A stretch of DNA of 64,000 nt, taken from positions 1,054,001 to 1,118,000 of the forward strand of contig NZ_JAHHZM010000001.1 in assembly GCF_018642165.1 (NCBI RefSeq), read 5' to 3'. The position numbers and the translations under genes were made by a program. Source of the stretch: Echinicola shivajiensis (GTDB taxonomy: Bacteria; Bacteroidota; Bacteroidia; Cytophagales; Cyclobacteriaceae). Shown piece by piece: positions 9,034-21,319 of this stretch (within the stretch, counting starts at the first letter, position 1; each line of letters starts with the position of its first letter). The notes below the pieces were generated by a model, which was given only the letters and a program-made list of their open reading frames with translations, was not told the DNA's origin and ran no database searches.

Positions 9034-9345
9034 TCAAAGGTCTATATGGCCCGGTTCAGTCAATGCGTCCAGGATTTCAGCTCCCAGAAACAGAAAAATG
9101 GAAGCTCCCCAACAACCAAAAAACATTAGAAAGTACATATCCAAAGAAATGTCCCCTAACATTCTAAAAACAAAAGGAGTCAGAAAAATAATGATAGCTA
9201 TTGCTCTTACCACCTTAGCAAAGGTACTTACCCATGTGTGGTGACTTAAAACAGGAGAGATTTTGAAATGCAGGATATTAGGTTCGTTAATCATGGCTAT
9301 TTGGGTTTTGGGTATAACATCAATCCTACTAACAGAATATTTCAC
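9034..9345 (-). CDS. Small two-helix membrane protein, unknown
   Basis: A 103-residue ORF with two hydrophobic segments, about residues 45-62 (VVRAIAIIIFLTPFVF) and 70-90 (MYFLMFFGCWGASIFLFLGA). I do not recognise a family. An internal Met at residue 18 (start 9294) is a possible alternative start. It is isolated, with AT-rich non-coding DNA on both sides. The membrane pattern makes it more credible than a random ORF, but no conserved motif confirms it. Confidence 0.4.
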   Translation of the reverse strand: MKYSVSRIDVIPKTQIAMINEPNILHFKISPVLSHHTWVSTFAKVVRAIAIIIFLTPFVFRMLGDISLDMYFLMFFGCWGASIFLFLGAEILDALTEPGHIDL

Positions 9346-9562
9346 ATGAAAACATTCTGCTATCCCTACTTTATTTACAAAATATTTTGTACAAAACCTA
9401 TTACAACATATAAAACTTGCATATAAGCAAGGACGAAATCACTATCTAGACCAAAATCGATTTAAAACCAAATTATTCTAATTAACCACGTAGTTGTGAT
9501 CACCTATTTTGAAAGGAAAATTGAATCACTTGGAAAAAATCAATTTTGATCTTTAACTTTAA

Positions 9563-9871
9563 ATGAACAATCAAAAAGCGATGAACCATAGTATAGAAAT
9601 TAAATACTGTACCCAATGTCGATGGATGTTAAGGGCCACTTGGATGGCACAAGAATTATTGAGCACCTTTGATGGAGATATCAAACATTTGACTTTAACA
9701 CCTGGGACTGGAGGCATTTTTGAAGTAAGTGCCAACGGCAATTTAGTTTGGTCCAGAAAGGAAAAAGGGCGATTTCCCGAAATAACTGAGCTAAAACAAG
9801 CTGTCCGAGATGAAATAGTTCCAGATAAACACTTAGGGCATTCTGACAAAAATAAATCTGGGAACAGTTAA
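9563..9871 (+). CDS. SelT/SelW/SelH (Rdx) family thioredoxin-like protein
   Basis: A 102-residue cytoplasmic protein of the Rdx family. It has the redox motif in IEIKYCTQCRWMLRA, where CxxC replaces the Cys-x-x-Sec of the animal selenoproteins, and the conserved later segment LTPGTGGIFEV followed by FPEITELKQAVRD. The family has a thioredoxin-like fold and a presumed redox role, but no established bacterial substrate. ATG at 9581 (MNHSIEIKY) is an equally good start and gives the usual family length. It stands alone; the next gene, katG, is 381 bases away. Confidence 0.85.
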   Translation: MNNQKAMNHSIEIKYCTQCRWMLRATWMAQELLSTFDGDIKHLTLTPGTGGIFEVSANGNLVWSRKEKGRFPEITELKQAVRDEIVPDKHLGHSDKNKSGNS

Positions 9872-12535
<2,664 letters not shown>

Positions 12536-12573
12536 ATAGAAATTAGAGAAAATTAAACCAGCCGCATAAAATC

Positions 12574-12605
12574 AAAGGCCATCCGCATGTGTAGATGGCC
12601 TTTTT
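12574..12605 (+). terminator. Rho-independent terminator of katG
   Basis: AAGGCCATC pairs with GATGGCCTT around a 10-base loop and is followed by a T-run. It also shields the convergent DUF1552 gene, whose stop is 20 bases further on. Confidence 0.85.
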
Positions 12606-12625
12606 ATATTAAAATTCTATAATCC

Positions 12626-13978
12626 TTATCCTAAAATATCTGTTTCCAACTTTCCAGTACTATCAGAGAAACTTTCCACAGGAATGCCTATGGTATGTAA
12701 CATGCTGACAAACAAATTGGACATTGGGCTGTGCTCATCAAACTTGGTATAAGTACCATGATTCACTCCCATATTTTTACCACCAGCCAATACCAAAGGA
12801 TAGTTAACGGCATCATGGGTACTACTACAAGCAGAACCATACAACACAAGCGTATTATGGATTAATGGGCCATATTCATCCTCTGTGTTCTTCATCTTGT
12901 CCAAGAAATAAGAGAATTGCTTGGCCAACCATTGGTCATAACTACCCCATTCTACCCAGTGATTTTTGGATTGGTCATGGCTAATGGCGTGGTGTCCATT
13001 TTTAAATCCTAATGCTAGCTTAGGGAAGTTCTCACCAAATCCCATCCCATCTTCTCGGGCCATCATATAGGTCATGACCCTAGTAATATCTGTCTGCATT
13101 CCCAAAACCATCAGGTCAAAGGAAGAGCGGATATAGCTCTCTGGATCTACAGTAGCATTGGGGTTCAAATTGATATGATCAGCATTAAATTCTTTCATAG
13201 GAACATTCAGCCATTTCTCATTTCGCTTGATCTGTTCTTCTACTTGGTTCAAAGAGGTCATATATTCATCCAACTTCAACTGATCATGCTTCCCCAACCT
13301 TCTTTGAAGCTGCTTACTATCTGCTAGCACCAAGTCAACAATTTTTTGCTCTTGTTGCAAACTTTTTCTTCTAGCTTGAGTGGTTTCACCTCCTCCAGGG
13401 GCAAAGTACCTTTCAAAAATCTCCCTATGTCTGTGCTCAGAAGGCATCGGTCTTCCGTTTGGATCAAAAGAAAGTGTCGATACCCTGGATTTGTAGCCTA
13501 CACCACCATCTGTGGACAAGGCCAAAGAAGGAAATCTGGTATGTTTGGCAAGATGTTGGGCAGCCAACTGATCCACCGAAATGTTATTTTTATATTCACT
13601 GCCCCTAAGATCACCACCGGTCAACCAAGTATCACCAGCAAGGTGCCCTAGCAACCTACGGCTTTTAGGGTGACTTAGTCCTCCTAGAATCGAGATCTCT
13701 TTCCTGTGCCTTTCCAATGGAGAAAGTGTTTTGGTAAATCGATAATCCTTGCCTTCACCCAAAGGAAACCAGTTCCAATGTTCATGGTGATAATTGGTAA
13801 CGGGAGGAAGCCCTACCCCGTTTGGAAAATAAACGAAGCAAAGCCTTTTTGGAGCCTCGCTCATAGAACCAACTTTAGCCAAAGGTGTACTCATGGCCTC
13901 CATATAAGGAAGCATACAACTGACTCCCAAGCCTTTCAAAAATGTCCTTCGATCTAAATGCCAAGATTTCTTTCCCAT
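12626..13978 (-). CDS. DUF1552 protein with Tat signal
   Basis: A 450-residue exported protein. The N-terminus has a twin-arginine motif (RRTFLKGLGVSCMLPY). The body matches DUF1552, a family distantly related to DUF1501/sulfatase-like proteins and frequent in Planctomycetes and marine Bacteroidota (PKRLCFVYFPNGVGLP near the start, SKNHWVEWGSYDQWLAKQFS later). It lies downstream of the DUF1592 gene on the same strand with a 187-base gap. The two families commonly occur as neighbours, which suggests a joint periplasmic function, perhaps in redox or polymer breakdown. The reaction is unknown. Confidence 0.88.
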   Translation of the reverse strand: MGKKSWHLDRRTFLKGLGVSCMLPYMEAMSTPLAKVGSMSEAPKRLCFVYFPNGVGLPPVTNYHHEHWNWFPLGEGKDYRFTKTLSPLERHRKEISILGGLSHPKSRRLLGHLAGDTWLTGGDLRGSEYKNNISVDQLAAQHLAKHTRFPSLALSTDGGVGYKSRVSTLSFDPNGRPMPSEHRHREIFERYFAPGGGETTQARRKSLQQEQKIVDLVLADSKQLQRRLGKHDQLKLDEYMTSLNQVEEQIKRNEKWLNVPMKEFNADHINLNPNATVDPESYIRSSFDLMVLGMQTDITRVMTYMMAREDGMGFGENFPKLALGFKNGHHAISHDQSKNHWVEWGSYDQWLAKQFSYFLDKMKNTEDEYGPLIHNTLVLYGSACSSTHDAVNYPLVLAGGKNMGVNHGTYTKFDEHSPMSNLFVSMLHTIGIPVESFSDSTGKLETDILG

Positions 13979-14165
13979 GATTATTTTGTCTTTATCATTA
14001 ATTCATTTTTCAATTTACCAGGACTAAGATGCTACCATAAAAAGTCGGGCCAAACTATTACCTAGTATACTATATCAATTAACTTACAAATCTATTTTTA
14101 CTCTATTTTATTCTTCTTAGGAGTTTAAAACCGGAAAGCCATCCGGTTCTATCTTATTTCCTAAA

Positions 14166-17100
14166 TTAATTCTCACCCCTAAAAGAAGGACTCAATACGA
14201 TATGTTCAATTACTGACCGGAATCGATAATCATCAGATCTCACTTCTCTAACAATGGCCTCAATTTCCCTTTCATCCACAAAAGTCACATCCCTACCTAA
14301 AGCATAAGAAAACAAATGCTTCACCAAAGACCGGGTAAAATCATCCTGCTTCATATTTAAAATATACGACTTTATTTCATCAATTCCTTCAACTTTCTCT
14401 CCACCAGGAAGTTCCGCTTTAGTATCGATTGGTTTTTCCTTTGCCACGGTCTGGAATCTTCCCACTGCATTATAGTTTTCAAACACTATTCCATAAGGAT
14501 CTATCTTTTTATGACAATCCATACAAGCAGCTTTATCCCTATGCACAAACAACTGTTCCTTCAAAGTCAATTCTTCAAAACCAGGAGTTTCAGGATCAAG
14601 CTCTGGAACATTTGGTGGAGGAGCAGGTGGCCTGTCTCCCAAAATCTTGGTTTTAAGCCATACAGCCCTTTTAATGGCATGCGCTTGAGTTCCGTCTGAA
14701 TGCCCGCTTAGGAATGCCCCTTGAGACAATAATCCTCCACGATGCATATCCGGCGTAATCGCAACTGGTCTAAAATGACTTCCCTTAACGCCCTCTATGC
14801 CATAAAACTCAGCCAAATTTTGATTCAGCATGGCAAAATCCGACTCAATCATATTCATAATACTCAGATCTTGCTGTAAGACATAATGCATAAAATTATA
14901 GGTCTCTTCAGCCATATCCCTTTTTACAAATCGGGTGTAATCGGCATATTCATTGACATTGGTACTCATGGCTTCATGACGGTCCACCCTAAGCCACTCA
15001 TTACTGAAAGACCTAATCATATTCCAGACCCTATCGTCTTTAACCATTCTAGCGACCTGCTTTTTCAAATTCCTACTTTTATGCAAGTCCTCATCTTCCG
15101 CCAATTCCAGCAATTCATCATCAGGCGCTGAATCCCATAAGAAATAGGCTAATCTTGATGCTAGGAAGAATTCCTTTTCCTCCTCTTCTGTATCCTCCTC
15201 TGGCTCTGCCAAATAAATAAACTTAGGAGAACAAAGCACTGCCACCAAAACTTCCTTAACACCATCCTCATAACGTGGATAGTCATCCTTAACTCCTCTC
15301 CAGAATTCCATATAGGGCTCCAGTTCCGAATTCTCAATAGGTTTGCGGTAAGCCCTCTCCATAAATTTCTTAACCACCTCTTTGGTGTAAGCCTCCTTAT
15401 CATCTTCCTTAGAGGAAGGGAAGAAGATTTCGGTATGGCTCTTAGGAGGCCAAACAGGATAATAAGGAGCCTCAAACTCCAATTCATTGATCAATAGTGG
15501 CGGACCGGAATCCTCATTGTCTTTTACCAAATAATCATTCCATAATCCCAAGATCATGATATTGGCCAAAATCTCTGTTTCAACCGTATCGATCATAGGA
15601 ATTGGCAAGTTCTCCAACCTTCCCTTGAAAGTCAGGTGCTCAAAATCCCCCACCTTGGAGCTTACCGTCTTGAAATCATCAAAAGTTTTATAATCCATCC
15701 CGTCATCAGTTCTAGAACCGGCAAAGGTCCTGATAACAGGCACATCATTTTCATATTTCTGACGACTCTTTTCAGCTTCTGATTTCAACTGTACTGTTAC
15801 TGGATGGTCTTCAGGGAATGGACTTATGGTTACTTTACTAAAGCCTGTAAAGAATTTCCCACCAATGGTGAATTTATGTTTCCCTGCTTTCAAATACGCC
15901 ATAGTCAATGCCGTATGCATTTTGGCAAGGTCTTTTTGGTCATCCATAAAGTGGAAACGCTCCTCCAGCTTGAACTTGTCCAATCTCATTTCCAAGGAAG
16001 GCATTCCATCAGCACCTACATAAGGATGTTCAAAATCAATTTGATAATACCCGTCTTTTGGAGCTTCAAACTCATAATATGCCCAGCTAGGATTGGTAAG
16101 GTCTTTAGGTCTATAGAAATCCTCTTTCTTTATCAGATTCTCTGATTTCAAAGCTTTTGAGGCTTCTAGAACAATGGCTCCTGGAAGATTTTCAGCTGGC
16201 TGGTCGTTTCTTAAACTTATCAAACCTTCTTTCTGTATCTCCCACTGATATCCACGGGAAGCTTTTACCCTCAACTCAAAATTACCCTGTTCAGGAAAAT
16301 GCTTCCTGAACAATAATTTCAAATTAGGGGATGGACCTTGCCAAGACTTAGGCGTTACCTCTTTGTGCGGCAATGCCGAATAAAGGATGATCCCTTCATC
16401 TACTACTTGATACCTATCGGCATGAGACCCTCTCATCCCTACCCCAATATCTTTCTTGATTCGGTCTAGCTCAGCCTTACTTGCACTGTCTTTCCCTATT
16501 TTTGGCTGACCATTTTCATCTAATATCTCTACTGTAAAATCATCTGAATTAATGGGCGCACTTTGGTAACCACCAATCATCCCTGCAGTCTTTCCCTTTC
16601 CAATGCCTTTGCCAAATTTAATCCTATAGTGAATGCTTTCTGGTTTCTTTTCTGAAACAATTGCCTTATTCAGGGCACCCCGGGCTATTTGCTTATAGTA
16701 CTCTATATGCAATGGCGACACCTGTAGAACCTGTCCATTATTACTGAAACCCATTTCTGACTTTGCATCATCTGGAAGGACTTCTCCGAATTTAACAGGA
16801 ACATATAATAATTCAGACAATGTATTGCTGTACTGATCCTTGGTCAATCTTCTGATCACAGGCTGTTGTTCAGATTTCTTCTGTGCCACAGCTTGGTGAA
16901 TTGATGCCGTAATCCAATCTACCAATACCCTTCTTTCCTCATCTGTAAGTTGCTCTTCATCTTTTGGAGGCATCTCACCGCTGTTTACCATATTTAACAT
17001 GGCTCTCCAGGTTTCTGCATCATGGCCCTTTACCATGTCCGGATTAATATCATCTAACCTAAGCCCCCCTTTCTTTTCATCTTCATTGTGGCAGCTAACA

Positions 17101-17777
17101 CAATAATTCTGGGTAATGGGATCAATATCTTTTTCGAAGGCATATTTTGCCAAGGTTTCATCCACTTCACTACTTTCCATGGCTACCAAACCATCCAATG
17201 CAAATGGGTCATCTCCTAAAAAAGCTCTTACTTCTTCTGGCAAATCCTCAGTAAGATAATTAGAGCCATGTGTAAGGGATCCACCATAATGGCCGGTAGC
17301 ACTCAAGAACAAAATATTTACCAATAACAACGCCCTGTAGGACAATAGTGGTTTATCTTCTTCATCAATATGATAGCGCAAGGCCAATAGCCAAATACTT
17401 ATCAAGGCGGTTCCTAAACCTAAATACTTGTGCCATACCATCACTTCACTACCATATCCGCCACTACCTGCCAATAATGCACCCACAATTACTGTAGGAA
17501 TAGATGTAATTACAGCCAACCAAAGCAATAAGGTACAAGCAGGTTTCAAGCCTAGTGAAGGAGAAAAATATTGCGCCAATTCCAAAACAAAAAGCGCTAT
17601 TAATACACCGATGGGCAAATGCACCAATAAAGGATGCAGCTTGCCTAAAAACAACAGGGTCCAATGTGCCCCTTCTTCTCCAAATGGAATAAATACAAAT
17701 GCAAGTAGGAGTGCGGAAAGTACCCCTGCCCCTAAGGTTATTTTTTTTGCATTTAAATTTTTAATGGTCTTCTCCAT
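14166..17777 (-). CDS. DUF1592 cytochrome-like protein with N-terminal membrane domain
   Basis: A 1203-residue protein. Residues 1-175 contain about five membrane helices resembling DUF2231 (HPLLVHLPIGVLIALFVLEL). A planctomycete-type cytochrome c motif follows (CVSCH, residues 226-230). Then come the DUF1587, DUF1592, DUF1588 and DUF1585-type domains; a second CxxCH (CMDCHKKIDPYG) lies near residue 1085. A carbohydrate-binding-like beta region appears between about 380 and 640. The layout suggests an inner-membrane-anchored periplasmic electron-transfer protein whose partner is the DUF1552 protein encoded downstream. Substrate and pathway are unknown. The length is large for the family because of the membrane domain. 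Confidence 0.87.
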   Translation of the reverse strand: MEKTIKNLNAKKITLGAGVLSALLLAFVFIPFGEEGAHWTLLFLGKLHPLLVHLPIGVLIALFVLELAQYFSPSLGLKPACTLLLWLAVITSIPTVIVGALLAGSGGYGSEVMVWHKYLGLGTALISIWLLALRYHIDEEDKPLLSYRALLLVNILFLSATGHYGGSLTHGSNYLTEDLPEEVRAFLGDDPFALDGLVAMESSEVDETLAKYAFEKDIDPITQNYCVSCHNEDEKKGGLRLDDINPDMVKGHDAETWRAMLNMVNSGEMPPKDEEQLTDEERRVLVDWITASIHQAVAQKKSEQQPVIRRLTKDQYSNTLSELLYVPVKFGEVLPDDAKSEMGFSNNGQVLQVSPLHIEYYKQIARGALNKAIVSEKKPESIHYRIKFGKGIGKGKTAGMIGGYQSAPINSDDFTVEILDENGQPKIGKDSASKAELDRIKKDIGVGMRGSHADRYQVVDEGIILYSALPHKEVTPKSWQGPSPNLKLLFRKHFPEQGNFELRVKASRGYQWEIQKEGLISLRNDQPAENLPGAIVLEASKALKSENLIKKEDFYRPKDLTNPSWAYYEFEAPKDGYYQIDFEHPYVGADGMPSLEMRLDKFKLEERFHFMDDQKDLAKMHTALTMAYLKAGKHKFTIGGKFFTGFSKVTISPFPEDHPVTVQLKSEAEKSRQKYENDVPVIRTFAGSRTDDGMDYKTFDDFKTVSSKVGDFEHLTFKGRLENLPIPMIDTVETEILANIMILGLWNDYLVKDNEDSGPPLLINELEFEAPYYPVWPPKSHTEIFFPSSKEDDKEAYTKEVVKKFMERAYRKPIENSELEPYMEFWRGVKDDYPRYEDGVKEVLVAVLCSPKFIYLAEPEEDTEEEEKEFFLASRLAYFLWDSAPDDELLELAEDEDLHKSRNLKKQVARMVKDDRVWNMIRSFSNEWLRVDRHEAMSTNVNEYADYTRFVKRDMAEETYNFMHYVLQQDLSIMNMIESDFAMLNQNLAEFYGIEGVKGSHFRPVAITPDMHRGGLLSQGAFLSGHSDGTQAHAIKRAVWLKTKILGDRPPAPPPNVPELDPETPGFEELTLKEQLFVHRDKAACMDCHKKIDPYGIVFENYNAVGRFQTVAKEKPIDTKAELPGGEKVEGIDEIKSYILNMKQDDFTRSLVKHLFSYALGRDVTFVDEREIEAIVREVRSDDYRFRSVIEHIVLSPSFRGEN

Positions 17778-18305
17778 CAGTACGCTATCCTATTATTTTA
17801 TAATGGGGTAATGATTTTGGAATAAAAACATTCCTTAATTACCATGATTCTCATTATTGCATGATAAACCCCTTGTAAAAAAGCAAATACCAAAACAATA
17901 ATATTTTAAAAACTAACTCTACAACAAATTCTTAGTCTATAATATTATCCATAAGCACTCACATTACCAACCATTTTACCACAAACGGACAATATACGTT
18001 ATGAACCTGTTAAAATAATATCAGCCAACTTATCACAACCGATTGCATTTGCACATTTCGTACTGGAAATCAAACACATAAACTTTCCCAAAAAAATGCT
18101 TATGCCAGCAGAATTAAAAAATAGGATTTGGAACTTCACTTATAAAAAAGTATTTTGGGTACTAAAGAGGAATAAACAAAAAAGGATTTCTTCAAAGGTA
18201 GCAGGCCATAACCGCCCTACTTTATGCCTGAGGTCACGTCCCCATGCTATTGAAAACCAAGGGCAATAGCTCCTCCTATTTTCACCCTTAGTTCACCTCA
18301 ATCGT
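17778..18305. other. Long intergenic region without a supported gene
   Basis: About 530 bases between the start of the DUF1592 gene and the terminator of the DUF4202 gene. The left part must hold the DUF1592 promoter. A 57-codon basic ORF at 18096-18269 has no recognisable similarity and is not called. Confidence 0.6.
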
Positions 18306-18339
18306 GTAAAAATGGGGCTGCTCAAAATAAGGAGCCCCT
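18306..18339 (-). terminator. Terminator after the DUF4202 gene
   Basis: On the minus strand GGGGCT and AGCCCC form a stem around 13 bases, followed by ATTTTTA. It lies 38 bases beyond the DUF4202 stop codon. Confidence 0.7.
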
Positions 18340-18377
18340 AAATTTAAATGATCAATCAGTCTTCTACGAGAAAACTT

Positions 18378-18971
18378 TTAAGCAGCCAAAGCTTTTTTCA
18401 CAATAGTCAAGGCTGAATCAGAGTGTTTCATTGCCAAAGCAGCCTCATGTCCTTTTTCTGACATTTTTCTCCATGTTTTTTGAACAATGTCCACCAGCTT
18501 TTCTTCCTCATTCTGATGTTTTACAATAAAATCATCAAAATAATATTTTAGGAATACCAAACATACCACATCCTCCAGAGCCTGAACATCGGGATCTGTT
18601 TTCAACCTTCTTTTGTTAAGAAGATCATCTACCATTTGGATCTCCTTTTTCTCATAGCCATGCTTTTCCATAATTGAACCGGCAAGCTCACCGTGAAATT
18701 TCTTCAATTTGGTTCTCCACATCAAATACCCCTTTCTATCCATAGGAAAATCTTCTCTCGGGATGGCCCATCTTTTAATGTGTTGACATCTGGCCGCCAG
18801 ACGCAAAGTCTCTGAAGCATCAGGACAAAACTCCAGTAGCATTCCTGACATTCTATGCCCATATACCAACTCCTTGGCGACTTCCTTACCGTTAATTAAT
18901 TCCTTATGAGGGTCTTCAGCATTAATTGCATCAATCTCCTCTATGGTTTTATCAAATTTATTTGCTGTCAT
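18378..18971 (-). CDS. DUF4202 family protein
   Basis: About 197 residues from the Met at 18971 (MTANKFDKTIEEIDAIN). An upstream Met at 18998 is possible, but it adds nine residues that do not fit the family start. The sequence matches DUF4202, with conserved Glu, His and Arg positions (YGHRMSGMLLEFCPDAS, then CQHIKRWAIPREDFPM and KKFHGELAG) that suggest a helical metal-binding, HD-like fold. No signal peptide. In other bacteria DUF4202 genes are often near nitrogen or sulfur assimilation genes, but here the nearest such gene is cobA, 1.5 kb away. The reaction is unknown. Confidence 0.82.
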   Translation of the reverse strand: MTANKFDKTIEEIDAINAEDPHKELINGKEVAKELVYGHRMSGMLLEFCPDASETLRLAARCQHIKRWAIPREDFPMDRKGYLMWRTKLKKFHGELAGSIMEKHGYEKKEIQMVDDLLNKRRLKTDPDVQALEDVVCLVFLKYYFDDFIVKHQNEEEKLVDIVQKTWRKMSEKGHEAALAMKHSDSALTIVKKALAA

Positions 18972-19089
18972 AATTCCAAAATTGTAATCAAAAATCAATT
19001 TAGGAGGATTTCCCCTTAGAAGGAAAATAAATAAGGGTAGTGTTCTTGGTGAGAATCAATACAGAAGGAGGAATAGTATTGAGTATTAG

Positions 19090-19116
19090 GTCTTGAGTCT
19101 TGAGTCGGGAGTATGA
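19090..19116. repeat. Short heptamer tandem repeat
   Basis: GTCTTGA GTCTTGA GTCGGGA followed by GTATGA: two exact and two imperfect copies of a 7-base unit in the gap before the DUF4221 gene. Similar heptamer runs occur between genes in related genomes. No function is assigned. Confidence 0.5.
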
Positions 19117-19247
19117 ATTCTATTAGCCTCTTAATAAAGCTTAATCTATGTTAACAATCTTAAAATTATTTTTTCATTCCCCTGATTAACTAGATATTAA
19201 AACAAAAAACACTCACTAATCTTCCATTTAACCTTTACTTTTCCAAT

Positions 19248-20399
19248 ATGAAAAACTTAGTTTTTGGAGTGCTGATGATCCTATTTTATTCATGTCAAAT
19301 CAAAGACAAAAATCAAACCTTGAAATCCATCAACTATTCTATAGACACTGTTTTCATAGATTCCAAGGGAGAAATACTGGACCTTAAATACAATTTGGAT
19401 AACTCTGGGTTGTCAAATAATAAAAGTTCACTTTATAATTTAAATCATTTTGACTTTAGCCTAGAGAAAATAGACCTTACCCAAAAAGAGCTTGTTTCCA
19501 AAAATTATTTTCAAGAAAATGGCCCGCTCGGTGTAGGTAGCAGCTTCACCAGTTTTCATGTATTTTCTGATGATAAAATCTTGGTTTCAAATGATTTCTA
19601 CTCAGCCAAAATATTCAATCATAATGGGGATTTCATTAAAAAAATATCCTTAAGAGATGAAAAATGGAAAGGTGAACAACTAAAAGAAGAAGAGATATCT
19701 CGAAAAAAAATATTCCTGAGAAACTCTATTGCTAAACTTTTCACCATCATAAGTGTAGAAGGACCTCTAAAATCAAACAAGTCAGAATTGGCCGTATTGG
19801 ATTTCAATAAAAAACTTATTTCAAGATTCAATATTGACCCCTATCAAAAATTCAAATCCCACTCCCATTCTGCTCCTGATAATTATTACATGTCACCAAG
19901 AATTTATTTATCTGAAGAAAACAATCTCGCATTGGTTTCTCATGAATTCACCAATGAAATTTATTGGTTTGACAATTTATCCAATGAACTTCAACTGGTG
20001 GACTATAAAAGTACTCTCACCCCCAATGAAGTAGAATTAAAAGTCAACAATCGTCTTGGGACTAGAGAGGAATTTTTTGAAGGCTATATATCCATGTTGT
20101 CACAAATACGATTTGGTCCTGTAGTTTATGACGAACTTAATGAACAATATTATAGACTTTCATACCAACTTGAATTTGAAGAATCCCCCAACCAGAACTC
20201 AGCATTTCCAAAAGTCTCAAAAAGAAAAACATTCATTACTGCTTTTAATAAAGAATTCAATCTTGTAGCAGAAGTTTTAGTTCCTGAACTAGATTTCACT
20301 ATCCCTCACTATTTTGCCAAAGATGGCAAAATATGGATTTTCAATAATAACAATGATGAATTGGCATTTGTTTGTATTCAGCCAAGTATTAATGAATAA
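19248..20399 (+). CDS. DUF4221 family lipoprotein
   Basis: A 383-residue exported protein with a lipoprotein signal (MKNLVFGVLMILFYSCQI, lipid-bearing Cys16). The remainder has the repeated short beta-strand character of a propeller-like fold (FHVFSDDKILVSNDFYSAKIF, INNHNGDF-like blades) and matches DUF4221, a Bacteroidota family related to 6-bladed propeller proteins. It is probably in the periplasm or on the inner face of the outer membrane. It is monocistronic and converges on cobA. The function is unknown. Confidence 0.75.
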   Translation: MKNLVFGVLMILFYSCQIKDKNQTLKSINYSIDTVFIDSKGEILDLKYNLDNSGLSNNKSSLYNLNHFDFSLEKIDLTQKELVSKNYFQENGPLGVGSSFTSFHVFSDDKILVSNDFYSAKIFNHNGDFIKKISLRDEKWKGEQLKEEEISRKKIFLRNSIAKLFTIISVEGPLKSNKSELAVLDFNKKLISRFNIDPYQKFKSHSHSAPDNYYMSPRIYLSEENNLALVSHEFTNEIYWFDNLSNELQLVDYKSTLTPNEVELKVNNRLGTREEFFEGYISMLSQIRFGPVVYDELNEQYYRLSYQLEFEESPNQNSAFPKVSKRKTFITAFNKEFNLVAEVLVPELDFTIPHYFAKDGKIWIFNNNNDELAFVCIQPSINE

Positions 20400-20505
20400 A
20401 AAAACACAATGTATTAAGAATGGAGCAAGGAATCCTGAAAATCAAAAAGGAGGAGTTTTAAAATTGAAGGCGCCTGTCTTTTTTCAAATACCAGCCTAAC
20501 TTCTA

Positions 20506-21276
20506 TTACCTCATCTTTAATCCTTGCCCCTCCAAAAAGGCACTCAAAGATTTACCTCTTTCCTTGACCACCTGACCGATTACAATAATCGACGGGGCTT
20601 TCAGCTGCTCTTTTTCTTGGATCTCCATAATGTTCTCAAGCTCAGCTGAGATAAATCGCTCATCAGGCTTACTACCATTTTGAATCATAGCTATGGCTTC
20701 CTTCCCTCCACGGTATTGCATAAACAAATTCACAATTTCAGGCAACTTTTTTACTCCCATCAATATAATTACAGTGGCGGAAGATTGGGCAGCAAACTTC
20801 AGATCCTGCGCCGTAGAGTGATCCTTCAAAGTTCCTGTCACCACCCAAAAACTTTCGTTTACTCCTCTTTTTGTCAAAGGTATCCCCGAAAGTCCTGGCA
20901 CAGACATGGCACTACTTATGCCGGGCACATATTCTGTAGGAATACCAAATTGCACTGCATATTCCAATTCCTCATGTCCCCGGCCAAAAACATATGGATC
21001 ACCACCTTTCAATCTTACCACATGTCCACAGTTCTGCGCATAATTGACAATCATCTTGTTAATCTCTCTTTGCTGCCTTGAATGCATACCGGCCCTTTTG
21101 CCCACAAAGATCTTAATAGCTGATTCAGGTGCGTAAGCCAAAAAATCCTCATTGGCAAGTGCATCATATAAAATCACATCCGCTGTTTTGAGCACTTTTA
21201 TGGCCTTTAAGGTAATCAGCTCTGGATCACCAGGACCAGCTCCCACTATCGATAACTTCTTATTTATTCCTTTCAT
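20506..21276 (-). CDS. cobA: Uroporphyrinogen-III C-methyltransferase
   Basis: A 256-residue SAM-dependent enzyme that methylates uroporphyrinogen III at C2 and C7 to give precorrin-2, the first step to siroheme. The tetrapyrrole methylase signatures are clear: VGAGPGDPELITLKA at the N-terminus and LKGGDPYVFGRGHEE near residue 90. Length equals stand-alone SumT. It is divergent from nirB, which needs siroheme, and shares its control region with it. The oxidation and iron insertion step (CysG/SirC-like) is not encoded nearby. The TAnnTTTG box at 21302-21309 probably drives it. Confidence 0.94.
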   Translation of the reverse strand: MKGINKKLSIVGAGPGDPELITLKAIKVLKTADVILYDALANEDFLAYAPESAIKIFVGKRAGMHSRQQREINKMIVNYAQNCGHVVRLKGGDPYVFGRGHEELEYAVQFGIPTEYVPGISSAMSVPGLSGIPLTKRGVNESFWVVTGTLKDHSTAQDLKFAAQSSATVIILMGVKKLPEIVNLFMQYRGGKEAIAMIQNGSKPDERFISAELENIMEIQEKEQLKAPSIIVIGQVVKERGKSLSAFLEGQGLKMR

Positions 21277-21301
21277 ACTTGTTTCTACTTAGTTACTGAA
21301 A

Positions 21302-21309
21302 CAAAATTA
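21302..21309 (-). promoter_or_regulatory. Likely cobA -7 promoter box
   Basis: Read on the minus strand this is TAATTTTG, an exact match to TAnnTTTG, 25 bases before the cobA ATG. The shared palindrome at 21320-21335 ends 10 bases upstream of it. Confidence 0.55.
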
Positions 21310-21319
21310 AGTATTTTTA

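Noticed and set aside
15161-15487. 108-codon ORF on the same strand inside the DUF1592 gene
   Set aside because: Out-of-frame reading of a conserved gene, with low-complexity basic composition and no motif.
18096-18269. 57-codon basic ORF on the plus strand in the long gap before the DUF4202 terminator
   Set aside because: No recognisable family, promoter or conserved motif; length is within chance for this region.
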